From Marinobacterium lutimaris (GTDB lineage: Bacteria > Pseudomonadota > Gammaproteobacteria > Pseudomonadales > Balneatricaceae): 64,000 nucleotides of DNA. The stretch is taken from assembly GCF_900108065.1 (NCBI RefSeq), contig NZ_FNVQ01000001.1, positions 1,178,001 to 1,242,000 of the forward strand, given 5' to 3'. Position numbers and translations under genes: made by a program. Of the stretch, positions 29,475-38,202 are shown in pieces; positions within the stretch are counted from its first letter, which is position 1, and each line of letters opens with the position of its first letter. The notes under the pieces are model-generated. The model worked only from the letters and a program-made list of their open reading frames with translations. It was not told the origin of the DNA and made no database searches.

Positions 29475-29996
29475 ATGAATATGTCTATGGGTGCATGGGT
29501 AAATGCACACTACGACGAGATCGGGCCAATCAAATGGTTGGCCCTGGGTCTCGAAGTGGTTGCTGCAACAGTCCTGTTTCTGATGATGGCAATGACCTGC
29601 GTAGACGTGACCGGTCGCTATCTGTTTTCCAACTCACTCGACGGCGCTACGGAGCTGACCCGTATAGGGTTGGCGGTCATGGTGTTCGCCGAGCTGCCGG
29701 TGGTGACCTGGCGCGGCGGGCATATCGTCGTGGATCTGCTCGACAGGGTATTAGGTAACAGGATCGTCAAGGCTCTGGGTCTGTTGGCCGCGTTGGCCGT
29801 ATCCTCGTCCATGTATTTCATAGGTGCCCGTATTTTCGATCTGGCCGAACGCTCGCTGCGACGTGGCGTCGAGACTGAGTACTTGGGTCTGCCTACCGGT
29901 TATATCATCGAATACATCGCGGTTATGAGCTGGTTCACGGCGTTGGGGATGTTCACGTATGGCATCTACCGCATCTTCGCTGGTTCTAACAATTAA
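29475..29996 (+). CDS. TRAP transporter small membrane subunit (DctQ family)
   Basis: A 173-residue protein with four membrane helices and the DctQ signature (TCVDVTGRYLFSNSLDGATELTR). The start is put at ATG 29475 (or 29481) because an AAAAAGG Shine-Dalgarno lies at 29466-29472. A longer frame to 29382 would overlap the binding-protein gene by 86 bases and has no such site. It bridges the receptor and the large permease. Base use is clearly more GC-rich than in the preceding gene. Confidence 0.88.
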   Translation: MNMSMGAWVNAHYDEIGPIKWLALGLEVVAATVLFLMMAMTCVDVTGRYLFSNSLDGATELTRIGLAVMVFAELPVVTWRGGHIVVDLLDRVLGNRIVKALGLLAALAVSSSMYFIGARIFDLAERSLRRGVETEYLGLPTGYIIEYIAVMSWFTALGMFTYGIYRIFAGSNN

Positions 29997-30020
29997 CCCT
30001 GCTGTACAAAGGTACCGCCT

Positions 30021-31349
30021 ATGTCTTTCGTACTGATCGGCTTTGCCGCTCTGCTATTGCTCATTATTGTTGTCCGGGTGCCAATCGCATTCGCCATGGG
30101 GCTGGTCGGCTTTCTCGGGTTCGCTGCATTGCAGGGGCTAGGGTTCGACAACTTGTTTAACTTCCGCTGGACCGGTGCACTGTCGATGGCCTCCTACCGG
30201 GTTATCGATACGGTGCAGGAATACAGCCTGTCCGTTATCCCGCTATTCGTTCTGATGGGCAACCTAGTTACACGGTCTGGCCTATCGAATGAGCTTTATC
30301 ACGTATCCAACGCCTTCCTGGGGTATCGCAAGGGTGGATTGTCGATGGCCACCGTGGTCGCCTGCGGTGGGTTTTCCGCGATCTGCGGTTCGAGCCTGGC
30401 CACTTCGGCAACAATGGCCCGGGTGGCGATGCCGCCTATGCGTAGATACGGCTATTCCGATGCGTTGGCCACGGCATCCATCGCCGCTGGCGGCACGCTA
30501 GGTATTTTAATTCCGCCCAGCGTGATTCTGGTTATCTATGGTCTTCTGACTGAGTCTTCGATCCGCGAACTCTTCGCTGCCGGCTTCATCCCGGGACTGT
30601 TGGGTGTGCTGCTTTACTTGGGGGCCGTGCGCTATGTGGTCTGGCGAAACCCGGCTGAAGGCCCGGCCGGTGACAAGATGCCCTGGTCTGAGCGTCTACT
30701 GGCGCTGCAAGGGGTATGGGGAGTAGTACTGCTGTTCACCATCGTTATGGGTGGCATTTACTTGGGTGTTTTCACGCCTACAGAGGCGGCGGGCATTGGT
30801 GCTGGTGGTGCCTTCCTGATCGCGCTCGCGCGTCGCCGGCTGAGCCTTGCCGCGCTATTTGAGACCCTGACCGACACGGCCCGCACCTCGGCGATGCTGT
30901 TCGCGGTGGTCATCGGCGCGCTAATCTTTTCCGACTTCATTAACCGCGCGGGTCTGCCAGACATGCTGCTCGGGTTCGTCAACGGACTGGATGTAGCACC
31001 CATTGTTGTAATCCTGGCGATCCTCGGCATCTACATTGTGCTGGGCATGGTGTTTGAGAGTCTGTCTATGATGCTGCTGACTGTACCGGTGTTTTACCCG
31101 CTGGTGGCCAGCATGGGCTTCGACCTAGTCTGGTTCGGCATCGTCGTTGTGGTCGTGACCGAGATCAGTCTTATTACGCCGCCGGTGGGGATGAACGTTT
31201 TCGTACTGAGTGCGGTATTACGGGATGTGAAGACCGGCACGATATTCAAAGGCGTCACGCCGTTTTGGTGCGCTGATATTGTTCGCCTTGCATGCATTGT
31301 ATTCGTAGTGCCTATCTCTATGTTCTTGCCAGATCTGCTTTATCGCTGA
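30021..31349 (+). CDS. TRAP transporter large permease (DctM family)
   Basis: A 442-residue permease with about 12 hydrophobic segments, DctM/SiaM family: PIAFAMGLVGFLGFAALQG near the start, GGFSAICGSSLATSATMARVAMP and AGGTLGILIPPSVILVIYG in the first half, and VFTPTEAAGIGAGGAFLIAL in the second. It forms the Na+-coupled elevator with DctQ. The gene is GC-rich like dctQ. No obvious terminator was found directly after it. Confidence 0.93.
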   Translation: MSFVLIGFAALLLLIIVVRVPIAFAMGLVGFLGFAALQGLGFDNLFNFRWTGALSMASYRVIDTVQEYSLSVIPLFVLMGNLVTRSGLSNELYHVSNAFLGYRKGGLSMATVVACGGFSAICGSSLATSATMARVAMPPMRRYGYSDALATASIAAGGTLGILIPPSVILVIYGLLTESSIRELFAAGFIPGLLGVLLYLGAVRYVVWRNPAEGPAGDKMPWSERLLALQGVWGVVLLFTIVMGGIYLGVFTPTEAAGIGAGGAFLIALARRRLSLAALFETLTDTARTSAMLFAVVIGALIFSDFINRAGLPDMLLGFVNGLDVAPIVVILAILGIYIVLGMVFESLSMMLLTVPVFYPLVASMGFDLVWFGIVVVVVTEISLITPPVGMNVFVLSAVLRDVKTGTIFKGVTPFWCADIVRLACIVFVVPISMFLPDLLYR

Positions 31350-31745
31350 TCTAACCCAGGAGCTTAACCTGTTAAGGTGAATCGATGGATTTCCCAGAAT
31401 AATAGGCCAAGATATTCAGCGCTGCTTTTCATCTCATTACGTCAGTAATAAAAATATAGTCGCGCTGTCCTGGTTTGATGCAGAAAGGTTATTATATAAA
31501 AATCAGAATTAAAAAATTCTTAATTATTAACTACCACCCTATTCCTCGCGCGATATTTCTGTGTTTTTAACGCCAAGCGAGAAAAGATGGTTAGGTATAA
31601 TTACTGTGATGAATATAATAAAAATCATTTCAGAAAAATTGAGTTATATATTTTCCAAATAATATTATGATAGTTATAAGCTAGGATGTTTTTATAAAAA
31701 AACATCCTAGTAGTAATTCATATTATAAAAATAATTAAGAGGTGG
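31350..31745. other. AT-rich gene-free spacer before the AraC regulator
   Basis: 396 bases, very AT-rich from about 31430 on. It has no coding frame. It holds the perfect inverted repeat at 31681-31710 and a weaker one (AGAATT-N4-AATTCT, 31505-31520). It probably contains the promoter of the AraC-family gene; no confident -35/-10 pair was chosen because AT richness makes chance matches common. Confidence 0.5.
31681..31710. repeat. Perfect 13-bp inverted repeat upstream of the AraC gene
   Basis: CTAGGATGTTTTT (31681-31693) and its exact reverse complement (31698-31710) are separated by a 4-base loop. It ends 35 bases before the AraC-family start. There is no T run after it on the + strand, so a simple terminator is less likely than an operator or a leader hairpin of the AraC mRNA. 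Confidence 0.65.
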
Positions 31746-32711
31746 ATGATGACATTATTCTTATCTCTATTTGATCAGGAAATTAAGGATGTTTCTGCCT
31801 TGGAAATATACAACTTCCTAAGAAATAACAAGTTCTCTGATTATCGTTTAATACGAAGCGATAGTGTATCGAGCGGTTCCAGCGTCAGATACAAGGATTT
31901 AGGTCCACTTCAAATTGCAGAATATACCAACGGATGTGCAACGGAAGAACGCATTCTAATACTAAAAGAGGCTTATCACTTACAGCTGATTCTGGGTGGC
32001 CAAAGTTCCGTTATTTTTGACGGCGAAACCATCGAATTGGGACCTGGTGACTCGGTCATGCTCTCTTCAGGCACAAAGTATATGCAGACTTACTCTCCTG
32101 GTTCTAACCATCTGAGTGTCCGCATCCCGCTGGATTTCTTGCACCAGTCTGCACGCGAGTTTGGATATTTCCCCGCTGGAGCCCCTATCAGGTTTGTTCC
32201 CTATTGTGTCAACGTTTTAAAACAAGGTGCGATACGGCATATCTTACGCGATATTCTGGAACTCAAAGCATCAGCGACAAGCGAGCGCGCACAGCTTTAC
32301 TACGCGAAGCTTCTCTGTCACGGAATACTGCAAAGTCACCAAAGCGATATCTGCCTGAATAATAGGGTTACAAGGTCCGAGCACCGGCATATCGCCCAGG
32401 TCCGTGGCTATGTACTCGACAACATAACAGATGACATCAACATTCAGGCCTTGGCGTCTCTATGTCGTATCAGCAGAAAATCGTTGTACAACCTGTTTGA
32501 GCGGGAGACTGGACTGACCCCCTCCCTTTATATCCGCCAATTGAAGCTGGAAATTATTTACGCAGAGCTCAGCGGCGACTTAGACAACATACGTAACGTT
32601 ACCGAAGTCGCAATGAAATATGGCTTTACGAATCTCGGGCGTTTTTCCGCTCAATATCGCGATCATATTGGCGAACTACCTTCCGAGACACTGCGCCGAC
32701 AGAGTCACTGA
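31746..32711 (+). CDS. AraC-family transcriptional regulator
   Basis: A 321-residue regulator. The N-terminal half (about 30-190) resembles the AraC_binding_2 cupin-like sensor domain of XylS/FeaR-type regulators. The C-terminal about 100 residues carry two helix-turn-helix motifs (INIQALASLCRISRKSLYNLFERETGLTPSLYIR, and ending GFTNLGRFSAQYRDHIGELPSE). The start is ATG 31746 or 31749; AGAGG (31738-31742) fits the latter better. It lies between the TRAP operon and the petrobactin operon and may regulate either; its AT-rich composition and orientation favour the catabolic/TRAP block. Confidence 0.87.
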   Translation: MMTLFLSLFDQEIKDVSALEIYNFLRNNKFSDYRLIRSDSVSSGSSVRYKDLGPLQIAEYTNGCATEERILILKEAYHLQLILGGQSSVIFDGETIELGPGDSVMLSSGTKYMQTYSPGSNHLSVRIPLDFLHQSAREFGYFPAGAPIRFVPYCVNVLKQGAIRHILRDILELKASATSERAQLYYAKLLCHGILQSHQSDICLNNRVTRSEHRHIAQVRGYVLDNITDDINIQALASLCRISRKSLYNLFERETGLTPSLYIRQLKLEIIYAELSGDLDNIRNVTEVAMKYGFTNLGRFSAQYRDHIGELPSETLRRQSH

Positions 32712-32998
32712 TACATTGGGGGTAAGGGTAACAATTATGGATACCCACTTCCTACCGATGGCCCGCATGGAGCAACGCGAACCGAGCGTCAGCAAAGGGT
32801 CGAAAGTGACGACTGGGGCCGATCCCCGCAATGTCTGCTCTGCGAGCTAAGCAGGATCTTTCAACCGAAACGAGGGTAAGTTGGGACTAAGGCGGGCTTC
32901 AGGTGTTTAGATGACTCCGTCGCTCCCCCCCTGAAGTAATCCATCAGATCTGTTTTAAAACTTCGATTCCCTACAGCACTAAGGCTGAGGTACCACCC

Positions 32999-33865
32999 TC
33001 AGACCGCAAGGGATTGGTGGCATGCGTCTGCCGCCAGCATCCCTGCTTGGAGATCGCCTGTTAAGGATGTAATCGCTCTACAATCCCGCGCCAGCACGTT
33101 TTTTACATCCGGCCCGAACCATTCGAGCGATGCATCCAGCAGCCCCATTGAGCCCAAAGATTGCAGAAACGTACGGTAGTCGAACGCACCCTCCAGCAGC
33201 GGCACCATGCCATCGCGAGAACCCGCCGCGGCATACACATTGGCCGGTGCAAACACGCCGAGATTCTCGCGCTTGTCGATGTTTTTTAGATGGAAATGAC
33301 ACACCCGGGGAGCCAGGACTCTGAGGCTTTCCAGCGGATCGTCGCCCGCCTCCCAGAGATGCAGCACATCGAAATTGATACCCATGGCGGGGTGATCAAC
33401 CTCCTCCAGCAGCTGGCGGGTCGACGCCAGCGTGTCGGCCAGGGTATTGGGGTGGGTTTCCACTACCAGTTGAACCCCATGCGCAGCGGCAAGACTGGTC
33501 AGATTCCGCAGCCTTGCCACCCAGGCTTTTCTTTCTTCCGTGCTAACAACGGCACTGCCACGATTTCCGGCGAAGGTTCGCAGCTTGGGCGCCTCCCAGC
33601 GATTCGCAAGACGACAGAGTCGCTCCAGGTGCCGTAACGCCCTGACCTCCGATCCTTCCAAGGGCAGATAGTCACTGATCATCGGCACTTCCAGGCCGAG
33701 GGAACCAAGCCAGGCGGCATCGAACTGATCCTCAGGCTCAAGATTGATGGCGTGTGCGCCCCAGAGCTCGATGCCGGCAAAGCCATGCTGCTGGGCCCAA
33801 GTTGCTATATCGCTGAGCGCAATGAGCTGATGCCTGAAGGAGATGGTGCAGACCGAGAGATTCAT
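32999..33865 (-). CDS. asbF: 3-dehydroshikimate dehydratase AsbF (petrobactin)
   Basis: A 288-residue TIM-barrel enzyme of the sugar-phosphate isomerase/epimerase fold that converts 3-dehydroshikimate to 3,4-dihydroxybenzoate, the catechol of petrobactin. It begins MNLSVCTISFRHQLIALSD, nearly the same as Bacillus AsbF, and keeps GFAGIELWGAHA, PMISDYL, ETHPNTLADTL, NFDVLHLWEAGDDP and ASLEWFG. The start at 33865 gives one-to-one alignment with AsbF and makes an ATGA overlap with asbE; an ATG 6 bases upstream (33871) is also possible. GGAGG is at 33876-33880. It is the last gene of the operon. Confidence 0.95.
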   Translation of the reverse strand: MNLSVCTISFRHQLIALSDIATWAQQHGFAGIELWGAHAINLEPEDQFDAAWLGSLGLEVPMISDYLPLEGSEVRALRHLERLCRLANRWEAPKLRTFAGNRGSAVVSTEERKAWVARLRNLTSLAAAHGVQLVVETHPNTLADTLASTRQLLEEVDHPAMGINFDVLHLWEAGDDPLESLRVLAPRVCHFHLKNIDKRENLGVFAPANVYAAAGSRDGMVPLLEGAFDYRTFLQSLGSMGLLDASLEWFGPDVKNVLARDCRAITSLTGDLQAGMLAADACHQSLAV

Positions 33866-34866
33866 ACGCATAAAGCCTCCTGCTTTGAAGATGTCGTCGG
33901 CCCTGACGAAGCATCGCGCTCGCACCAGCGCTCAAACAGCGCCTGCAGTTCTGCCTTTATCCTGAATTCCAGTGCATCCTGGTCGGCGAGCAGTGCGAAA
34001 AGGGAGTCCGCCACCCGGGTCTGGTCTGTGCGCGCGAGCTTCATCGACCGGTACTGCACCTGGGTATAGACCTTGACGAGTTTTTCGACTTCATCGGTCC
34101 AGTGCACGAAGTACGGATCATCCAGATCCTCCCCGAGTGCCTGACAGAAAAAGGCGAACGCATGCTCATAGGCGTACTTTCGTATCGCCATCACCGGGAT
34201 CTCGCGCACTGCAGACTCAAGATCGGCAAGTTCCACACCATCCCGTTCCAGATGCGCACGGACGATGCGCCGCAGCGCATCGGTGAAGGGGTTATGCCGG
34301 TGCTTCATGCAGGTCGCAAAATAGGCGCGCACGGTCTCATCGGCTGTATGCCGCACGTCGATACCATCAAAGAAGAAGCCACCGGCCACGCTGGGTTGAC
34401 TCACTGCATTAAGGATACGCGCCTTGGGCAAGGGCCCTTCCCAGCGGTAATCCGGGTCATGCATAAACCAGATATCAGGATCGTCCGTGGTTTCCAGCAT
34501 CACATAGTGGGGAAAAGGGTTCTGATTGAACTTGTTCTCCCGTTCCGGCAGCTGATACATATCCAGCATCACCATGATATTTCGGTGAGCAGGCCTATTT
34601 TCGACAAGCTCAACGAGCCGCGCCACATTGGCGGCTTTATCCGCGCAGGGGTCGAACCACTCCCGTATTTCAATGCCGTAGAGCTGCTGATACCAGGTTT
34701 TGAAAAAGTCGTGGTTGGTATGCTCGGAATGGTAGGACAGCACCCAGCGATCACTGACCGAAAAGTCGGCATCCCAGACTCCGAAGTAGAAGGGACGGTG
34801 ATCAACCCCCTCACTTCGTTTGATCACCTCACAAACGCAACTGACAAAACAATGCACCTTGATCAT
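33862..34866 (-). CDS. asbE: Petrobactin synthesis protein AsbE
   Basis: A 334-residue protein of the AsbE (DUF6005) family. GVDHRPFYFGVWDADF, YHSEHTNHDFF, LDMYQLPERENKFNQNPFPHYVMLE and DPDYRWEG are all strongly conserved with Bacillus AsbE as I recall it. AsbE transfers 3,4-dihydroxybenzoyl from holo-AsbD to a spermidine amine. It has no membrane segment. Start and stop overlap asbD and asbF by 4 bases each, so translation is coupled. Confidence 0.93.
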   Translation of the reverse strand: MIKVHCFVSCVCEVIKRSEGVDHRPFYFGVWDADFSVSDRWVLSYHSEHTNHDFFKTWYQQLYGIEIREWFDPCADKAANVARLVELVENRPAHRNIMVMLDMYQLPERENKFNQNPFPHYVMLETTDDPDIWFMHDPDYRWEGPLPKARILNAVSQPSVAGGFFFDGIDVRHTADETVRAYFATCMKHRHNPFTDALRRIVRAHLERDGVELADLESAVREIPVMAIRKYAYEHAFAFFCQALGEDLDDPYFVHWTDEVEKLVKVYTQVQYRSMKLARTDQTRVADSLFALLADQDALEFRIKAELQALFERWCERDASSGPTTSSKQEALCV

Positions 34867-35171
34867 CCCGGGCCTCCCTCTACAGCCACCTCGGCGGCGA
34901 TCTCGGGAAATCCGCTCTCCTCCTGCTGCAACTGCAGCAGGAAATCGACCAGGGTATTGACCGTGGCAAAGGCCTCGGCGCTCAGCGCTTCGTCGGGTAT
35001 TTCATAGCCGCATTCCAGCTCAAGATGCAGCAGCAACTGCAGTATCATCACCGAATCGAGATGCAGATCTTCGTTAAGCCGGGCCTCGGGTCTGAAACTG
35101 GCGATATGGGGAATCCTCAAGGAATTCGCCAGCCCATCCCGTATCACCTCTATAAGCTCTTCTCGCTTCAT
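34863..35171 (-). CDS. asbD: Aryl carrier protein AsbD (petrobactin)
   Basis: A 102-residue acyl/aryl carrier protein. The phosphopantetheine serine is Ser40 in NEDLHLDSVMILQLL. The start at 35171 (MKREELIEVIRDG) is chosen because it gives the normal carrier length and an ATGA overlap with asbC; a longer frame to 35309 would lie deep inside asbC. It receives 3,4-dihydroxybenzoate from AsbC and gives it to AsbE. The last about 18 residues are an extra acidic tail (GFPEIAAEVAVEGGPG). Confidence 0.92.
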   Translation of the reverse strand: MKREELIEVIRDGLANSLRIPHIASFRPEARLNEDLHLDSVMILQLLLHLELECGYEIPDEALSAEAFATVNTLVDFLLQLQQEESGFPEIAAEVAVEGGPG

Positions 35172-36430
35172 GCCGACAGTTGCTCCGCGCTGTGCCCGAC
35201 CTGATCCGCCAGCAGGCGGCGACTGATTTTGCCGTTTGGCAGCTTGGGGATCTCTTCGACCTGGGCAATTTCCAACGGGCATTGGTAGGGTGAAAGATGT
35301 TCGGCACACCAGCGTCGCAGCTCATCCTCATCGACCATGCGGTCGGCGACAAACTGCAGGCACACGCGCTCACCGGCGTAAGGATCGGCGCGTTTGAAGA
35401 CAACGACGTCGACAACCCCTTCGCAGGTCAGGACCACATCCTCCACCTCTTTCGGGTACACATTGATACCTGCCACGTTGATCATGTCATCGATTCGGGC
35501 CAGGTAATGCAGAACGCCGTCGCTATCGAAATATCCCAGATCCCGGGTATAAATCGCCTGTTCAGCACCGCGTATGATCACTTCAGAGGGCGCATCGGCA
35601 CTGCTGCCAGATTCGACCTGATAGCGTGCCAGCGGGCGTCCCATTGCACAGGCTGAGCGGGTATCCGTATTGATCGCCACACATCCCGCTTCCGAGCAAC
35701 CGTATTGCTGGAACAGGTGAACGCTGCGTTCACGCAAGGCTTCAAAGTGAGCCTTGGGCATGACGGCGCCGGAAGTCATCACCGCAAACAGTTTTTCACC
35801 TTGAGGCAGAAGCCGCGTCAGCACATGCAAAAGCGTCGGTGCCGCGTACAGCAACGGCTGTGGCAGCTGCGCGAGCTTACGTAGCACATACTTCGGGTTC
35901 AGCTGGGTGAGGACGTGCGCTTCCTGCCCCCGTGCCAGTGAGGCCAGTACACCGCAGATCAAGCCATAGGAGTGCGTCACCGGGCAGGCGATTATTGGTG
36001 TCATTTCCCGCGCCTGGGGCAAGGCTTCCAGGTAGTCCTCCAACTCACGGTCGATAGCCTCCCAGCTACGCTCGATGCACTTGGGCTCCCCCGTGGTGCC
36101 GGAACTTAGCTGCACCAGACCTGGCGGCACCTCGGCCGCGCTATCCGGCTGTAACTCAATGCGCTCAATCTGATCAAAGATCAGCGCGTAACTGCCGCTG
36201 CGTCGGCCCAGCCGTCGTGCGGCCTCCAGCGGCGTGGTCGGATGCAGTGGCAGCACAGAACCGCCGCGTGCTTTTACGTACAGGCATAGCGCAATCCATT
36301 CGACCGGATCACTCAGGCAGACAGTGAGCCGGCGGCCTTTGCACTCACTGATTGCAGCTACCGCGTCAAAGCGGCGGTAGCAACGCTCGAAATGTTCGCT
36401 GTCATAGTAGTTATCATTCAGGTAAAGCAT
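35168..36430 (-). CDS. asbC: 3,4-dihydroxybenzoate-AMP ligase AsbC (petrobactin)
   Basis: A 420-residue adenylating enzyme of the ANL superfamily: P-loop LVQLSSGTTGEPKCIERSW, A5-like QYGCSEAG, A7/A8 TRDLGYFDSDGVLHYLARIDDMIN, and a C-terminal lysine in KLPNGKISRR. It is shorter than typical acyl-CoA ligases (about 520), in keeping with AsbC. It activates 3,4-dihydroxybenzoate and loads AsbD. It overlaps asbB by 13 bases and asbD by 4. Confidence 0.93.
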   Translation of the reverse strand: MLYLNDNYYDSEHFERCYRRFDAVAAISECKGRRLTVCLSDPVEWIALCLYVKARGGSVLPLHPTTPLEAARRLGRRSGSYALIFDQIERIELQPDSAAEVPPGLVQLSSGTTGEPKCIERSWEAIDRELEDYLEALPQAREMTPIIACPVTHSYGLICGVLASLARGQEAHVLTQLNPKYVLRKLAQLPQPLLYAAPTLLHVLTRLLPQGEKLFAVMTSGAVMPKAHFEALRERSVHLFQQYGCSEAGCVAINTDTRSACAMGRPLARYQVESGSSADAPSEVIIRGAEQAIYTRDLGYFDSDGVLHYLARIDDMINVAGINVYPKEVEDVVLTCEGVVDVVVFKRADPYAGERVCLQFVADRMVDEDELRRWCAEHLSPYQCPLEIAQVEEIPKLPNGKISRRLLADQVGHSAEQLSA

Positions 36431-38202
36431 GCTGCAGCCTCATTTTTGCTCAGCGGGTGGAAAGGGTTCGGAATCGGGTGACGGCACTCCGTGGTGATCG
36501 ACGCGCAGAGTTTCCGCCGAAGCAGCGATTCCGTTTGAATAACCGGTGAGGAACATCCCAACAAAGCGGCGCGCTCCGGGTCGCAATGGCCGCCGGCGCT
36601 GTAGTACTCCAACAGGTCGTGTACCTGCTGCCAGAACCTGGTCTCGGGCACGTCATAATCGCGTTCGAGCAGGTTGGAAAGCTCCGTCAGGTTGTAGATG
36701 TAAAGCGTGTCCATGTAGAGCTCGCGCAACGCTTCGACCTCCTGCATCCAGAAAAACCGGTCGGGTGTGTCATCGAGATACACAGGATCGAGCGCACGAA
36801 AGTCGGGACAGAGATCCGGCTGCGCCAGAAAACCCTCGACATACTCCACACTCTCATGAAAATCGCGTACGGCTAGCCGTGTTGGCCAGCCATCACGGTG
36901 TACAAGAATCAGGTTCTGGGCATGCGCCTCCAGCGCAATTCCCTGCGCTACCAGGAGGTGCCATATCGGCAGTACCGTGCACTCAAGCAAGCGCGTCAGC
37001 CAGGCTTTCAGCCCAAAGCGCTGGATCCAGTCATCTATAAACGGACGCCGGTCCAACTCGGTGGCAAATAGTGCCGTGAACGGAACCGCCTGCTCGCCAG
37101 GTTCAAGAGAGGTATTCAGGTTCTCGCGCCAGATGGCACCCAGTTGCCCTTCCAGCTGCTTTTCTGTGCCTCTGAAAAGCAGACCGGCATACTCCTGCAG
37201 CAGGATCAGCGGCGCGACATCAGTGAAAAACGGGTCGCTGTCGACGACCTTTTTCAACCAGGCGGACAGCACCGGTGCCGTGCAGACAGAGTTAGGCTCC
37301 AGGGTGCGAAGCGATGAGGTGTTCACCAGATTCAGCGGCAGCTTGATATGGGCCTTCCCGGGATCCTCTGCGTTGATAAGCGTCCTTATGGACTGGGTTG
37401 CCCGGTACTGCTCCCCCGCCTCACCGAGATAGAGAATCTCGCCCGAACGGATGGGCGCACCCAGCCCTTCACGCTGTAGTGCCTGCCACTGCCAGGGATG
37501 GATCGGCATTAGTCCATAGCGCTCCGGGCTTCCACCGCGTTGAAGAATACGTGCCTGCAGGGTGTTCCAGCACAGATCGCCCAGTTCTCGACGCCAGAAC
37601 GACGCTTCCTCAACTGGGAGGCTGGCGGTCAGCGATCTGCGGTCGATAGCAAGCCAATGCAGGGCAAAGGTTTCACCCGCCTCTGGACCATAGCGCCGAT
37701 GATCTTCAAGGCTAAATCCGGTGCGTGCCTTGAAACAGGGATGATAGGGATGCCCCTCATCGAGCAGGCCTTCAAGCGCCTCGAAAGACAACTGACGACG
37801 ACTTAGCGGCCTTGGCAGACGCCGTGCGTTCCAGTCGCACAAGCGCACCGTCTGTTCCAGCTCTGCATGGAGGCGTTTTCTTATCGCTGCATCTACGTTA
37901 AGCGCGGCGACTAAATCGCCGAGGCCAACCTGGCAGCGCCAGCCGTCTGCGTCGACCCGGCGCAAGCTGTTCTCCTGTACGCGCAGTCTGCCAAACGCTC
38001 CTCTGCGGCCGCGACAAACCAGGTCCAGCTCACCGATCCGGAAATTCAGTTCACCCGTGTTATCGGAAATATCTCCGCTACAGGCGACGGCCCCCTCGAA
38101 CAGCAGCGCTTCAATCAGCTGGCGGATCACGCGTCCTTCCGACATCAGACTTGCTTCAGGCACCGTGAATAGCCTCGGCTCGAGCGAGATCGATCCCGTC
38201 AT
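36418..38202 (-). CDS. asbB: NIS siderophore synthetase AsbB (petrobactin)
   Basis: A 594-residue IucA/IucC-family synthetase. Family motifs are EGHPYHPCFKARTGF, LMPIHPWQWQ, STQSIRT-like RATQSIRTLIN, IKLPLNLVNTSSLR and ALEAHAQN. In petrobactin synthesis AsbB adds the second spermidinyl arm to citrate, usually after 3,4-dihydroxybenzoylation. The ATG at 38202 has AAGGAG 7 bases upstream and lies 47 bases inside asbA. A later ATG at 38145 would avoid the overlap but has no good ribosome site. Confidence 0.94.
   Translation of the reverse strand: MTGSISLEPRLFTVPEASLMSEGRVIRQLIEALLFEGAVACSGDISDNTGELNFRIGELDLVCRGRRGAFGRLRVQENSLRRVDADGWRCQVGLGDLVAALNVDAAIRKRLHAELEQTVRLCDWNARRLPRPLSRRQLSFEALEGLLDEGHPYHPCFKARTGFSLEDHRRYGPEAGETFALHWLAIDRRSLTASLPVEEASFWRRELGDLCWNTLQARILQRGGSPERYGLMPIHPWQWQALQREGLGAPIRSGEILYLGEAGEQYRATQSIRTLINAEDPGKAHIKLPLNLVNTSSLRTLEPNSVCTAPVLSAWLKKVVDSDPFFTDVAPLILLQEYAGLLFRGTEKQLEGQLGAIWRENLNTSLEPGEQAVPFTALFATELDRRPFIDDWIQRFGLKAWLTRLLECTVLPIWHLLVAQGIALEAHAQNLILVHRDGWPTRLAVRDFHESVEYVEGFLAQPDLCPDFRALDPVYLDDTPDRFFWMQEVEALRELYMDTLYIYNLTELSNLLERDYDVPETRFWQQVHDLLEYYSAGGHCDPERAALLGCSSPVIQTESLLRRKLCASITTECRHPIPNPFHPLSKNEAAACFT

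Noticed and set aside
32712-32998. Possible small gene after the AraC regulator (frame 32620-32850 on the + strand)
   Set aside because: It overlaps the 3' end of the AraC gene in another frame, lacks a ribosome site and matches nothing recognisable.
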